In this document: one piece after another, positions 50,801 to 62,396 of the stretch
How the letters are laid out: each line of letters opens with the position of its first letter
How positions within the stretch are numbered: the stretch's first letter is position 1
The notes under the pieces: generated by a model
Databases searched by the model: none
What the model was told of the DNA's origin: nothing
Seen by the model: the letters and a program-made list of their open reading frames with translations, nothing else
NCBI GenBank assembly: GCA_022702705.1
Contig: CM040430.1
Coordinates: 15,075,310 to 15,139,309, forward strand
From: Papilionanthe hookeriana x Papilionanthe teres
Lineage: Eukaryota; Streptophyta; Magnoliopsida; Asparagales; Orchidaceae
Length of the DNA: 64,000 bases
Direction of reading: 5' to 3'
Position numbers and translations under genes: made by a program

Positions 50801-50930
50801 TCCAATTTTGGGTGATGCCTGAAGCTATGTCTGACTGATGACGTTAAACTAAGTGCTACCTTTAGAGGCAGCCCAAGCATTATCTTAAGATGTACACTCC
50901 TTACCTTATTCATTTTTTGTTAGGAATGAT
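47860..50930 (+). mobile_element. Athila-like Ty3/gypsy fragment: LTR/leader, gag, protease, no RT
   Basis: LTR-like sequence with TTGGAGCAAAA (47990), shared with the solo LTR at 2251, is followed by gag: NNQFGGLATEYPNIHLANFL (48760-48815), LRCFPFFLRDKDKVWINYL, and MTWNEMAQ with LLAKYFPSSKT. A protease-like domain follows (ALCDLGASVNLISLNIFKQL at 50060-50115, and VILDVKADKNMHVILGRTFL at 50240-50295). These match Athila-clade gag-protease. There is no RT, RNase H or integrase after it. Stops interrupt gag. Confidence 0.8.
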
Positions 50931-53379
50931 TTTGTTGTGTTTTTCTATTTTATTAATCTTCATGGAGTAGTAGATGAGTTAGGAGGGTAACAGAATGAAA
51001 TCCAAGATTTGACATGAGTTTATGGGGGTCATATGCGCTAGAGTATCAGTGAACCTACACCCTATATGACACCCCCACGCTTTGAATCAACACCCCTGTG
51101 CTGGAGCTGGGGGGAAATATTTTTCCCAAAAGTCAAGAGCGTGGAAAACTTACGTCGACCCACCAGTATGCCCACGCCCATGCTAGTGCTCCAGTGTAGA
51201 CCTCACGGTACATCTGCATCCATAGACGCACCCGCGTGCTCTAGGAACACCAACGCACCTACACTTGTACAAATGACACATTGTACGGCTTATTTTTTGG
51301 TTGAGTGTTGTATTTTTGAAAAGAGGTCGCCTACAGAAATTGTCGGCGAATTTTTAATTTAATTTAAATAAATAATTTGAAAAGTAGTATTTGATTTTGA
51401 AAATAATTTTTTTTAAATTTGAAAATTTTAAGATATGAAATCAAACCGATCTCACATCCCAAATAGTTTATATAAATGAGCACCACATCACAAACCGTGT
51501 ATCTATCTCGAAGGACAAACACACTGCTTGACGATGGGGCTCGATTAAATAAACTAGAAGATTTGTGACATCCGTTTAGTCTGCGAACCAATTTTATAAG
51601 CCGACAAATTCCCCTGCTTAATTTGAAAGCATTAAACAGAGTTTATATTACCTGGGTTCTTAAAATTCCCTATAAGGGCAAGCCCCTATAGTTAATTACA
51701 TCTTAAATGACGGGAATCACTTAAGAAAACTCTCGATAATAATCGTAATTCGTTCTCAAGAATTTCAAAGTTTAAGTTTTCAGGAATTAAATTTTGGAAT
51801 TTCAATAGGGAATGGATCAAATTCGGAACATTTTATTTTGGGAATTCAAAGGAAGAAAGGTAGGAGAAATCACAGATTCGAAGCGAACTTCGGTAATTTT
51901 CCGACTATCCTATTGTTTGGCTTGAATTTAGAAAGGTCCTAATGTTTATCTAATGTTTTGATCTCGCCAATTTTAATTAATTAGGACTTATATTCGTATG
52001 ACACAATCATACAAATAGCCTTGAAGATATGAGGGTTTATGTCGTACCAAACAACTACCTCGGAATCCTAAGACCGGTTAGGGCTTAATTTGCGATGCAA
52101 ATGCCTAACAAAAGGTTGAGGATTTATGTTGCACTAGGCAAACTACCTCGAAGTCCTATGGCTTGGTTATTTAATTCTAAGGAAAGTTTTGCTGATGTAG
52201 ATTTCAGCTTTCTCGATGACGATGGCTATCGTCTGCCCACCATGCTCCGAGCTCCTCGTTATTGCAGAGGTTTAGTTTTAGAAGTCATAAATCAAGAGAT
52301 GAGAGAAGTGTTTTGGTTTAGAGAAAATCTTAATTTCCAAGTGTTTTTTTTTATGTTTTAATTGAAACAAATCTTAAAGTTGATTATAACAACACCGGTT
52401 AAGATCCCACGGTTCCATCCTTCCGGCATCGTTATTTTTATCGGATTCACTTAGTCCAGATGAATTTGCTAAACTCAACTAAATGAGTTCCACACTTTCA
52501 TTTAGACCGTGGGAAATCCCGTTAGCAACACGTAGGTTACATCATCCGAGGTATTCCCGATCATCCAACAAGACGTTTTAATTTAGTTGTAGTTGTAGTT
52601 TTGTGTTCTGTTTGTGATTAAATTTTGAGTTGTTTTATATTTTGAAATGTTATGGCGGTGAATTTTATCTTATAATGACTTTTAATTTAGTTTTGGTTTC
52701 GGTTTTAGGGACTATCCTAAAGGTGTGGGTTTTCATGCAACGAGTTGTTTATCATGCAAGAAAAGTAAGTGCGATGCGATTAAATAAATTGCAATAAAGT
52801 AAATTGCAACAAAATAAAAGCGTACTTGGAGGGTCTTCCCGTCATCCCAAGCTACACTTAAACACAATTTAGAATATTTAAGCAAGTTCCTAGGTAAAGC
52901 TAAGGGAAGGGTTATGGTTTTCTCCCAAGTTCCTAATCCTATAGCTAGTCATTTCCTATGACGTCTAGGTTCTTGTATTTTGGTTTGAGGACGATTTTCT
53001 TCATCAAAGAACAATTAAATTCAATCGTTCTTATAAACATCCTATCATATTGAGGAAGTGCTTAAGACGAGTCTTAAACATCTTTTTAATACTGCTAGGA
53101 TTGTTTTAAGTCCAAATGGATTTAATCAATCAGGTGAAGTGATCGTCCGAGGTTCAGTTAAGTTTTGTTGTTATCTTACTCAGTGAACTAGGATATTTGA
53201 ATATCCTATAAGTGAAGTAACATTTCATTTAAAGTTCTGTTTAGGAGTTATGAAAACGGAAGCTTTCGAGGGCAAATTGATGTTCAAATGGTTTGTGATT
53301 TAATTTCAGTTATCGGGTTTAAATTTGGAATAGTGTTCAAGTTGCTTTATTTTTATTTTTGAATTTCTTCATGTCTTAG
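50931..53379. other. Repeat-derived DNA, possible gypsy LTR start at 51566
   Basis: A TGTGACATCC motif at about 51566 is typical of plant gypsy LTR termini (as TGTGACATCC...GGATGTCACA). No partner end was found, so this is only a candidate. No gene. Confidence 0.3.
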
Positions 53380-53389
53380 GTGATGTTAT

Positions 53390-53890
53390 TTTTAATTCAA
53401 TTTAATTTAACTTTAATTTGGTTTAATGTAGTTTAGTTATGATTTTGATTCAATTTAACTTGATTTTAATTTTTAACTTGATTTTATTATTTAATTTAAT
53501 TTAATTCAATTTGATTTGACATAATTTAATTTAATTTAATTTAATTTGGTTTAGTTTTAATTTTAATTTAATTTATTTAATTTAAATTAATTTTAATTTA
53601 ATTTAATTTAATTTAATTTAATTTAATTCAATTCAATTCAATTTAATTTAATTTAATTTAATTTGATTTAATTTAATTTAATCTAATATGTTTTAATATG
53701 TTTTATTTAATATGTTTTAATTTAATTTTATTTAATTAATTTAATTTAATTTTAATTTAATTTAATTCAATTTAATTTAATTTGTTCAATTTAATTCATT
53801 TGATTTAATTTAATTTATTTAATTTAATTTAATTTAAATTAATTTAATTTGTTTGATTTAATTTAATTTAATCTTTAATTTTATTTTTAA
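53390..53890. repeat. (TTTAA)n-rich array, imperfect
   Basis: About 500 bp built almost entirely of AATTT/TTTAA pentamers with scattered C and G substitutions. Longer perfect runs lie at 53590-53630 and 53640-53690. Confidence 0.9.
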
Positions 53891-56800
53891 TTTTTAATTT
53901 ATTTGAAAATTTGAAAAGAGTTTAACAATTTGACTTTAATTTAATTTTAATGATTAGGTCCTTTAACATTTTAAAACTTAAATTTGAATTATCATTTTAA
54001 TTAGGAATTAAATATTATTGAGATGATTAATTTAGGGATCTCTAGATTAAAGAACAAATCTCTTCCTAATAATATCCCTATTTAATAATTCCAATTTTAT
54101 TATTCTTCCAAATTTAATCAATTATTTAATTAAAGTTTGTTTTAATTATCTTCAAATTGTTTAATAGGTTTCTACCCTTTAAATTTCAATCATCCAAATC
54201 AGATTAGGATCAAATATTTTACTCTTCAATTTTATTAAGCCTAAAGTTTTAATTAAAGGTTAAAATTTTAATTACCATTTTGCCCTTCAAGCTTAATAAT
54301 TTCATAACTCACTAAATTGAGCTTAAATGAACTTGAAATTTTTTATGTGACTTCACTCATATGCCAATAAAGACATGAGAGGAGAAAATATGATTTTTCT
54401 GTATTTAATTTATTTATGTAATTATTTTTTGAGGAAAATAGAGATTTCCAAGGAAAATTTAATAATATAACCAAGGGAAAGTTTCTATCCTTAAGAAAAT
54501 TATGGGACATTCCTAATGACCAAAGGACCACTTGGACCAATTTTGGTGATGTTTTGAATTATATTATTTTTATTAGAATTATTTTAAGTTTTGGAGTATT
54601 AATTAATTTAAAAATAAAATAAAGGTTGAAAAATGAATTTTTATATTTTTCAAAAATCTCTTTGATATCAAGGAAATCAGAGAACCAATTTTTATAATTT
54701 TCTGATTTTTCTTTGATTTATTAGAATTATTTTAGTGGAAATGCTAGAAAATACATTTTTTTTAATTTTAAAATTACCTTAGGGCTTTAAAATTTAATAT
54801 CTCATCATAGAGACTTAAGAAAAATATGGGGTTTGTTCCTAAGTGATTAGAATTCAAAATGTGACATTTTGGTGAATTTTATTATTTTTATGATTTTTAT
54901 TATTTTTTAATTATTAAAATATTAAAATAATACCAAAAATCAACTTTTTTAGAAAATTGAAATTTTAATTTTCTTAAATTCCTCTGATATCAGAGAGGCT
55001 CCAAAATCAATTTGGTGAATTTTTGAAAAGTATTTTGAAAGTTATAAATTTTTAAAGTTTAAAATGACTAAATGGCTTAATCAACCCATTTAGTAGGGCT
55101 AACCAAGTCCAATTGACTTCAAATTTTTATGGTGGGTTCCTCTGATCCTAAAGGTCAATGGAGAATTGATTTCAAGTCAATTTGATGTATGATTAGCTCT
55201 AATTAATTAAAGACCTATTTTGGGTGTTTAAGCCAATTAGGGTTATGTTAAGTAAATTAATTCAAAATCTATTTTTCCTAGGGTCCTCTAGTCATAAGAG
55301 ACATCACAAAATTTTACTAGAATTTATTTCACAACATGCTAATTATTGGATTTAAAATACTCAAAACAGCAACATGAATTTGAAAAAACAATAACTTCTC
55401 ATAGGGATGGCCTCGACTTTGGAAAATTCAGGGAATGTTCCCAAATTCGGAGGCTTCAAAAGCCCTATGGTCTCATGCCATGGTGAATTTCCTATATGCA
55501 TGGAGAATTAAAACAATACGGAGAGTAAATAAATTATTAAAAATAAAATACTTGATGAAATTAAATGATTTCTTTTCCACATTATTCTCCTCTGTTCACT
55601 GAGCAAGAGGATATTTTTATTTTATTTTTCTGATTTTTCTACACAAAGTTATGGATTTTTGAAGTTTAGGGAATTAAATAAATAAGAAAATACCCTAATT
55701 TTCTATTTATCCACGCGGCGCCGCGTCAACCTCGGCAGCTCCGAAACGCAGCGTGGCGCTCTCCGATTCGACGCCGCCATCCGACTCAGCTCTCTGGGGG
55801 CCCGTTGTGTCGTTCCGTCTCCTCATCCGGCGCGATCCTGGCCGTCCGTCCGCGCGTGTATTAAATGAACGACATCCGTTCATCGTCCCCAAGCGTCCTA
55901 GCCCGAGAACCGTCCACACTAAATCCCTAATATCTCACTCAATACTTAACGGATTTTGGTGTTCTTGTGCTCTATGGATTCGTCTTGAAGAGACGAACAC
56001 ATCTATACGGTGATCATGCATTGAAATTAAAGCATTTGAAATGAAGAATCTCCAGAAGCTCGGGATGAAGAAATAGCTCATACCTTTGCTCAGAGAAGTG
56101 TGGCTTCAATCTGAGGGTTGTGTCACCTTCGATTGGATCTCAGCAGGCTCCAGATGAAGTCTCCTGGTCTGGTGAATTGCATAGCTATGAAAGTGACCAC
56201 GGCTCGATCACAAAGCTTGGAGTCCGGAACGGTGGGTGGCCCTGGAGAGGGGGCTTTGCTTGGTGGACTTCTTCCCTTGGTCTGGTGAAGGTGTAGGACC
56301 AATCAATTTGAGGATTGATCCACTGTGGAGAAGTGTCCTGGTTTTGGGTGAAATTTCAGTTGGGAAATTGGGTTTTCTTGGTGGGGATTAGGGCAAATTG
56401 ACACTGGGAATCAACTGCTCTAAGTATGGAGTAGGGTTTGGAACAATTTTGGCAGAGTTTCGGCAAGGTTTGTGCAACTCTCCTCCATGGCCGTGAGGGG
56501 GTCGGGTTTAAATAGAGGTGGCTGGAGAGCCTCACAGGGATGGCCAAGGGTTGGGATCAGCTGCTCTGGGCATGAGAAGAACAACCATGGTGGCCATTGG
56601 GCATGGGGCAGCTCGAGAAGGTGGAATTCCAAAGTTTGGCTCCTCCCAAGGTCTCGGCCATGGTGTTTTCCGGCGACCTGGTGGCTGGCCGGCCAGGCAC
56701 TGGTCACCATCTTGGCCAGGTGGGTCAGGGCTGGGGTTTAGTGTATGCAATTGGCAAATGCCATGTGTAAAAGGCTTGGATTAGAATGGTATGAGAGAAG

Positions 56801-57139
56801 GCTCATTTTGGCTCAAATTGGTCAACCCATCCCTTTGGGCTAGGTGCACCACCCAAGGCTTGGTTTAGGCTGAAGAGAAAGTGATTTGGCTCAGCATAAT
56901 CGGTAGGGTCAAGTCACCATCCAAGCACAATTAGGCATAAGCATGGTTAAGGGGAATCATGGGAGTGGTTAATCACCTTTAGGAATTAAGGAAAGAGTCT
57001 CCTCCTTTTGCCCAAAATGGAATGGTGACATGTAAAGAGGCTCTCATGGCTTCCATGTGGCTCATGCATGGCTTCATGGCTCATCTTTGGCTTGGGAAGA
57101 GTTAAGTCAATTTCATGGAAATGGATTTAAGAAAATTTT
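53891..57139. other. Repeat-derived DNA with a GC-rich block and LTR-promoter-like site
   Basis: 53.9-55.7 kb is AT-rich without genes. 55710-55870 is strongly GC-rich (GGCGCCGCG, CGGCGCGATCC). On the minus strand CCTCTATTTAAACCCGACCC (around 56515) looks like a TATA box with the usual spacing of an LTR promoter. The overlapping small ORFs here resemble no protein I know. Confidence 0.3.
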
Positions 57140-58340
57140 GGTATTTTGATGGGAATTTGTATGGGGCTTAATTTGGAATGGCTTCATGATGAGTTTTGAA
57201 ACTTAGGGATTGATTTAATTGAAAATATGGTGTAGAGCAATTGTCATATGGGTTTTGGATTGATTTTGGCCCTTTGGATTTTGGTGGAGATGGGCTTTAG
57301 GAAGGTTTCATTTAAGTGGGCTTTTAAGTTTAAGAATGAATTTATGAATGGGAATTTTGTAGAAGTTTGGGCCAAATAATTGTTGGGTTTGGTTTAGGGA
57401 TATGTCATGAGTGATTTGAAATGAGTTTGGAGTGATTTGGGTTTGAATTGGGTTGGATTTGGGCCTCTGGTAAATGGGCCAATGTAGGTCAAATTGGGCT
57501 AACTTGGGCCAATGTTGGGCTAGGGTTGAAATTGATGTAAAATAAATGTTGGGAAATGTTTATGGGAGTGTTTCAAAGAGGTTTTGGCTTTGGCTTGAGT
57601 TTTGATTTTGGGGTTTGGGCTTATTTGGGTTAGGTTTGGGTTTAGGTCAAAATTGGGCTTTTTAGCTTTGGGTTGAATTTGAGTGGGGTTTGGGTCTAAA
57701 TTTTGGGCAAATAATGTTAAGGTTTTGTTTGTAGGGATGTTAAGGGAGGTTTGGAAAATATTTGGGGTTAATTGGAGTTGAATTGGGTGAGTTTGGGTTA
57801 GGTTTGGGTCATGGGTCCAAATTGGGCTTTAAGGCCAAAAGTGAAATTGGATCCAAATGTCAATCAAATTGGACTTGAATTTGGTCTAGATTGGTGTTGG
57901 GAATGTTGAATTGAAGTTTAGAATTGAATTGGACCAGAATTTGGGTCAATTGGGTAGGTTTGGTTTGACATTGGGTTCACTTAGAGTTAAAATGGGTCAA
58001 ATTAGGGGTTTTGACAAAAAGTAGGGTAAATTGACAAAATTGGCCCATGGTGTAGTTTAACAAAATGAAATTGGAAATATTTGGGATTTTATGAAATTTT
58101 CTGGGAATTTTCTGAATTTTTGGATTTTTGGGTCAAGAGGGGTATTTTGGGTATTTGGAGGGTATTGGGAGGTATTTTTGGAATTTTTGATATTTTTGGT
58201 CATGGATGATCAATTTGATTGGCGAGGAAATGTTTAGGAATGGTTTTGAGGAATTTTGGGTGATTTGGGATTTTTGAAAAATTTGGGTGATTTCAAGGGT
58301 TTTGGGTAGGCTAGGCGGGTGTAGGGTCCCGGGGGTCAAA
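57140..58340. repeat. Strand-skewed G/T-rich low-complexity DNA
   Basis: The plus strand is built from TTTGGG, TTGGGT, TTTAGG and AATTGG words with very few C residues over about 1.2 kb. The minus strand is correspondingly C/A-rich. No coding. Confidence 0.7.
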
Positions 58341-59257
58341 AATTGAAAATTTGGAAAATTGAAAATTTGGAAAATTGAAGATTGGGTGAATATAAGTGGA
58401 ATAAAATCATTTTGGTTGAGCCATGAAGCCATATCAAGCCCACATGAGCCATGAAGGGACTCATTTGAGGCATCCACTATGTTGTTCCTAACCCTCTTAA
58501 CCAGGGGCTTAGGGGTTAAGGACCATCCATGTGAATCACCTACATGAGTCAGGAGATCAAGTTGGGTATAGGTGTGTAAAAGTGTAGTGTATAAATGTAG
58601 TGTATGTGTAAGTCAGCCCTCATCGGACCGGGCCACCTGTAGGCAGTCCTAAGGCCAAAGAGTCCTATAGGAACTCATCCTTTAAACTTCCACATTTGAT
58701 TTCAACCCTCTAGGTGATTAGGGGTCTACAATCAAGTTTGTAGAGTTTGCAGGGAGTTAAGAAGTGGTTTGAATTTCTAAGTGGTGGGTCCCAATTCTAA
58801 TCCTCTAGGATAGTCAAAGGAAAAGCCTAAGGCTAGATCCTAAGTACTAAAGAGAAGAAGAGAAGACCTCATAAAAAATGAGGTCAACAAATGGACCCCC
58901 AATAGGTGTGGTGTGCTAACCAAGCACACCGCGCGTATTGGTGTTGACCAAAAAGATCAACAAAACCAACACAGATGTCCAAGTGACAAACTCAGGACGA
59001 AGTAGAAGAATTTCCGCTGGGGAGTGTCAAGTATATCTCTGAGACTGGAGATTCCTAAACTCTCGCTGGTGAAAGGAAAAGGAGGTGAATCCCAAATCAC
59101 ATGACCTGGGGGAATTTTAATTTAGATTTGATTTTGTTTCAATTTAAGTTTTGATGTGTGAGTTTAGATTTTAGCTTGAGTTTTAATTTAGATTGAAGTT
59201 TTGTTAAGATTAATTTGAAGGGATTTGATTTGAAATGAGAATTGGAATTTTGTGGTT
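58341..59257. other. Repeat-derived spacer with a small palindrome
   Basis: It contains a perfect hairpin GACCTCAT..ATGAGGTC at about 58865-58886. No gene. It could be the U3 start or untranslated tail of the minus-strand gypsy element. Confidence 0.3.
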
Positions 59258-60300
59258 TTAGATGTAACATCTTCAACCTCAAAAGAAAATTGAATTGATT
59301 GGATTGAATCATTACAATGAGGAGAGATCTCGCAGCAATGCGGTGTTGGATGTAAAATCCTTAACTTCAAGAGTTTGATTTTGATGTATTTCATTGCAGT
59401 AGGGAAGGAACCTAAAACAATGCAGTATCGGATGTAAAATCCTCAACTCCAAAAATTTGAATTTGATGTATTTCATTGCGATAGGGAAAGAACCTAGAGC
59501 AATGCAGTCTCGGATGTAAAATCCTCAACCCCAAAAGTTTGAATTTGATGTATTTCATTGCGGTAGGGAAAGAATCCTAAAGCAATGCGAGTCTCGGATG
59601 TAAAATCCTCAACCCCAAAAGTTTGATTTTGATGTATTTCATTGCAATAGGGAAAGAATCCTAAAGCAATGCGGTCTCGGATGTAAAATCCTCAACCCCA
59701 AAAGTTTGAATTTGATGTATTTCATTGCGATAGGGAAAGAATCCTAAAGCAATGCAGTCTCGGATGTAAAATCCTCAACTCCAAGAATTTGGTTTTGATG
59801 TATTTCATTGCGATAGGGAAAGAATCCTAAAGCAATGCAGTCTCGGATGTAAAATCCTCAACCCCAAGAATTTGATTTTGATGTATTTCATTGCGATAGG
59901 GAAAGGATCCTAAAGCAATGCAGTCTCGGATGTAAAATCCTCAACCCCAAGAATTTGATTTTGACGTATTTCATTGCGATAGGGAAAGGATCCTAAAGCA
60001 ATGCAGTCTCGGATGTAAAATCCTCAACCCCAAGAATTTGATTTTAATGTATTTCATTGCGATATGGAAAGGATCCTAAAGCAATGCAGTCTCGGATGTA
60101 AAATCCTCAACCCCAAGAATTTGATTTTAATGTATTTCATTGCGATAGGGAAAGAATCCTAAAGCAATGCAGTCTCGGATGTAAAATCCTCAACCCCAAG
60201 AATTTAATTTTGATGTATTTCATTGCGATAGGGAAAGGATCCTAAAGCAATGCAGTCTCGGATGTAAAATCCTCAACCCCAAGAATTTGAATTTGATGTA
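59258..60300. repeat. 83-bp minisatellite, about 12 copies
   Basis: The unit contains CGGATGTAAAATCCTCAAC, TTTGATGTATTTCATTGCG and ATAGGGAAAGAATCCTAAAG. CGGATG recurs at 59429, 59511, 59595, 59678, 59761, 59844, 59927, 60010, 60093, 60176 and 60259, so the period is 82-84 and mostly exactly 83. Copies on the left are more diverged, which suggests amplification from the right and centre. The array lies downstream, in the element's own direction, of the gypsy integrase and AlkB ORF. Confidence 0.95.
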
Positions 60301-60559
60301 GTCATTGATTTTGCAAAGATTTGTAGTGTTGATTTGAAAAGTGTGGAATTTTGGTGTTTCGAGAATTTCATGGAAATTGTAAAAGACTTTCATGGAAGGA
60401 AATAGATCAGGAGGGAATATGTAGATGTTACATATCCCATTCAAAAGAGTTGATCGAAAGTTGCTGGTTTGGATTGGATACAATTCCTCGCCATCAGATT
60501 CGATCCGTGTCAATGGAATCAACAGCTTCCATCCCAGACAAGGGGGAGAGTGGAACGGA

Positions 60560-60960
60560 TTGGATTTCAGATTTGGAAGGTTGAGTTTGAAATTGATTGA
60601 AATTTGATTTGAAATTTAGAAAGATTGAATTTGAATTTTAATTGAGATTTTGATTTGAAATTTGGAAGATCGAATTTGAAATTTGATTGAGATTTGATTT
60701 GAAATTTGGAAAGATGAATTTGAAATTTGATTGGGATTTGATTTGAAATTTGGAAAGATGAATTTGAAATTTGATTGGGATTTGATTTGAAATTTGGAAA
60801 GATGAATTTGAAATTTGGTTGAGATTTGATTTGAGATCTGGAAAGATTGAATTTGAAATTTGGTTGAGATTTGATTTAAGATCTGGAAAGATTGAATTTG
60901 AAATTTGATTGAGATTTGATTTGAGATCTGGAAAGATTAAATTTGAAATTTGATTGAAAA
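60560..60960. repeat. 44-45-bp minisatellite, about 9 copies
   Basis: The unit is GGAAAGAT(T)GAATTTGAAA, then TTTGATTGAGATTTGATTTG. GGAAAGAT recurs at 60708, 60752, 60796, 60840, 60885 and 60930. It has a different period and sequence from the neighbouring 83-bp array. Confidence 0.9.
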
Positions 60961-61440
60961 TTTGTGGTCATTTTGTTTGTCTTTTAACGATTCAGATTTT
61001 ATTTTATCGTGAATTCGGAGTTCATCTCTTTTTTTTTTTAGATTTTTTTTTAGGAAAGTTTTCTTTTATTATATTTTTTTTCTTTTCTGTTCTTTGTTCG
61101 AAGTTCATTTAATTTTAATGGCGTTTCTCAGTCAACTTGCACAAAAGAGATGAAGGCCAAAAATGTGACATGGTCACTTTCATTCCAATCATGTTGAAGA
61201 TACGTCATACAACTCGATCTGGAATACATCTCATACAATTCATGTAGACTCAAAACGGACTATGTATGATCTTTGTCGATCCATCCAAAAAGGTATCTGT
61301 CAAAAATCTATGTCTGAATAGTGAGGTACATGGTCAATAACATCACCTTCCAAGCCATCCTTGGCAAGGATGCCGTATGGATGTACGTTGGAGGTGTGAT
61401 ATTTTCCATGTAACTCACGGCCGTAAGGCCGGAGGCTTTC

Positions 61441-62396
61441 TAGCTCCGGTCCGGTCGGAAGTGGTAAGGTGTCTTCTCGTCGTCCATCCTTCCGAAAGTA
61501 ACCGAGATCCGCTTCATCGGTACTCCCGGTATGCAATGTTTAGCGACATCCGCTCCGTTGCCCTTCGGCATCATGACGGAACCTACCGGTAATGGTATCT
61601 TTATCGGCCCTCGGAACTCACCCGAGCTCGCTATCCGGAGGTCGGATCCGAACATGATATTACACTCATTCGGAAAAGAAACCGTGCGTAAAGGTCCGAC
61701 AAAGTCGTGGTGATCTATGTGCGGGGATATGCGATCACCCTTCTTGTAAATGTTAATAATGCAGTATTGGGTATGCAATCCGCGGCAGTACCCTCCATGT
61801 TATCATTCTTTTTACCATCCTTTTGATGACTAATGGCATTGGATCCACCTAGCCATGACGGTGTATCCCCGATGGGTTTCCTTTCCTGTCTTCTACGAAG
61901 TTGTAGCAGCATCCACATTGTATTGTAATTCTACCTTTTCCTGGCATCCATCTCCGGGGTTCCGAGTAAGTGTTTTCTCTTAGGCGGCCCGCTCGACCCA
62001 TTCTTTTCAAATCCCGGATGCGGTCCACGATTTGTTGTTGTTCGTATTCGAGAACACGTTTGTATGTAGCTCGAGGCCTTCTAGTATATTGATCCTCCTG
62101 CCTCTGATTCTATCGAAGTATTCAAAAGTTTTCTTCTCGACATTCTGCATTCTTTCTAGCTCGTATTCTGGAATAATCTGCAAATGGAGAGGCCTGGTGA
62201 CGTACTGTGGGATATATGGCTCAATCCCCTCACGTTCTCCTGCATACCTCGGCTCCTCGGGGATGGTGTCCGTCGGGACATCCTCCGGGGTTGCTTCTGC
62301 AACAAGGTTATGCATTACCGGTGGCTTTATCCGGTGGCATTGTAGCCTTCTTTCTTCGATCTTCTTGAGATTTCCCCGGTCTCTTCTGTTATCCTA
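61441..62396 (-). pseudogene. AlkB-like Fe(II)/2-oxoglutarate dioxygenase, ALKBH9/10 type, frameshifted, next to gypsy integrase
   Basis: Plant ALKBH9/10 proteins remove m6A from RNA. Three frames on the minus strand join into one family match. Frame 1 (62396-62050) ends RRINILEGLELHTNVF. Frame 2 (about 62048-61780) has QQQIVDRIRDLKRMGRAGRL, RRWMPGKGRITIQ and CGCCYNF, with an internal TAG at 61849-61851. Frame 3 (61778-61441) has YCIINIYKKGDRISPHIDHH, ECNIMFGSDL, PLPVGSVMMPKGNGADVAKH and KRISVTFGRMDDEK. The iron ligands H and D of HID and the later His of AKHC are present. The second Arg of the R-x-S-x-T-x-R signature reads Gly, with Arg one place later. Two frameshifts and a stop make this copy inactive. 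The RISVTF form points to a plant host gene as source, not a viral AlkB. Confidence 0.85.

Noticed and set aside
56356..56784. Overlapping small ORFs on both strands in the GC-rich block
   Set aside because: They are open by composition only. There is no conserved motif, splice context or family resemblance.
57140..58340. Interstitial telomere repeat
   Set aside because: TTTGGG and TTTAGG words are frequent but never form TTTAGGG tandem runs. It is low-complexity skewed DNA.
59258..60300. CRISPR-like array
   Set aside because: The whole 83-bp unit is repeated without unique spacers, and the setting is plant nuclear.
61441..62396. AlkB domain from an integrated plant RNA virus
   Set aside because: The signature RISVTF and the CGCCYN and GNGADVAKH motifs fit plant ALKBH9/10, not the viral R-x-N-x-T-x-R form. 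No replicase or coat sequence is nearby.
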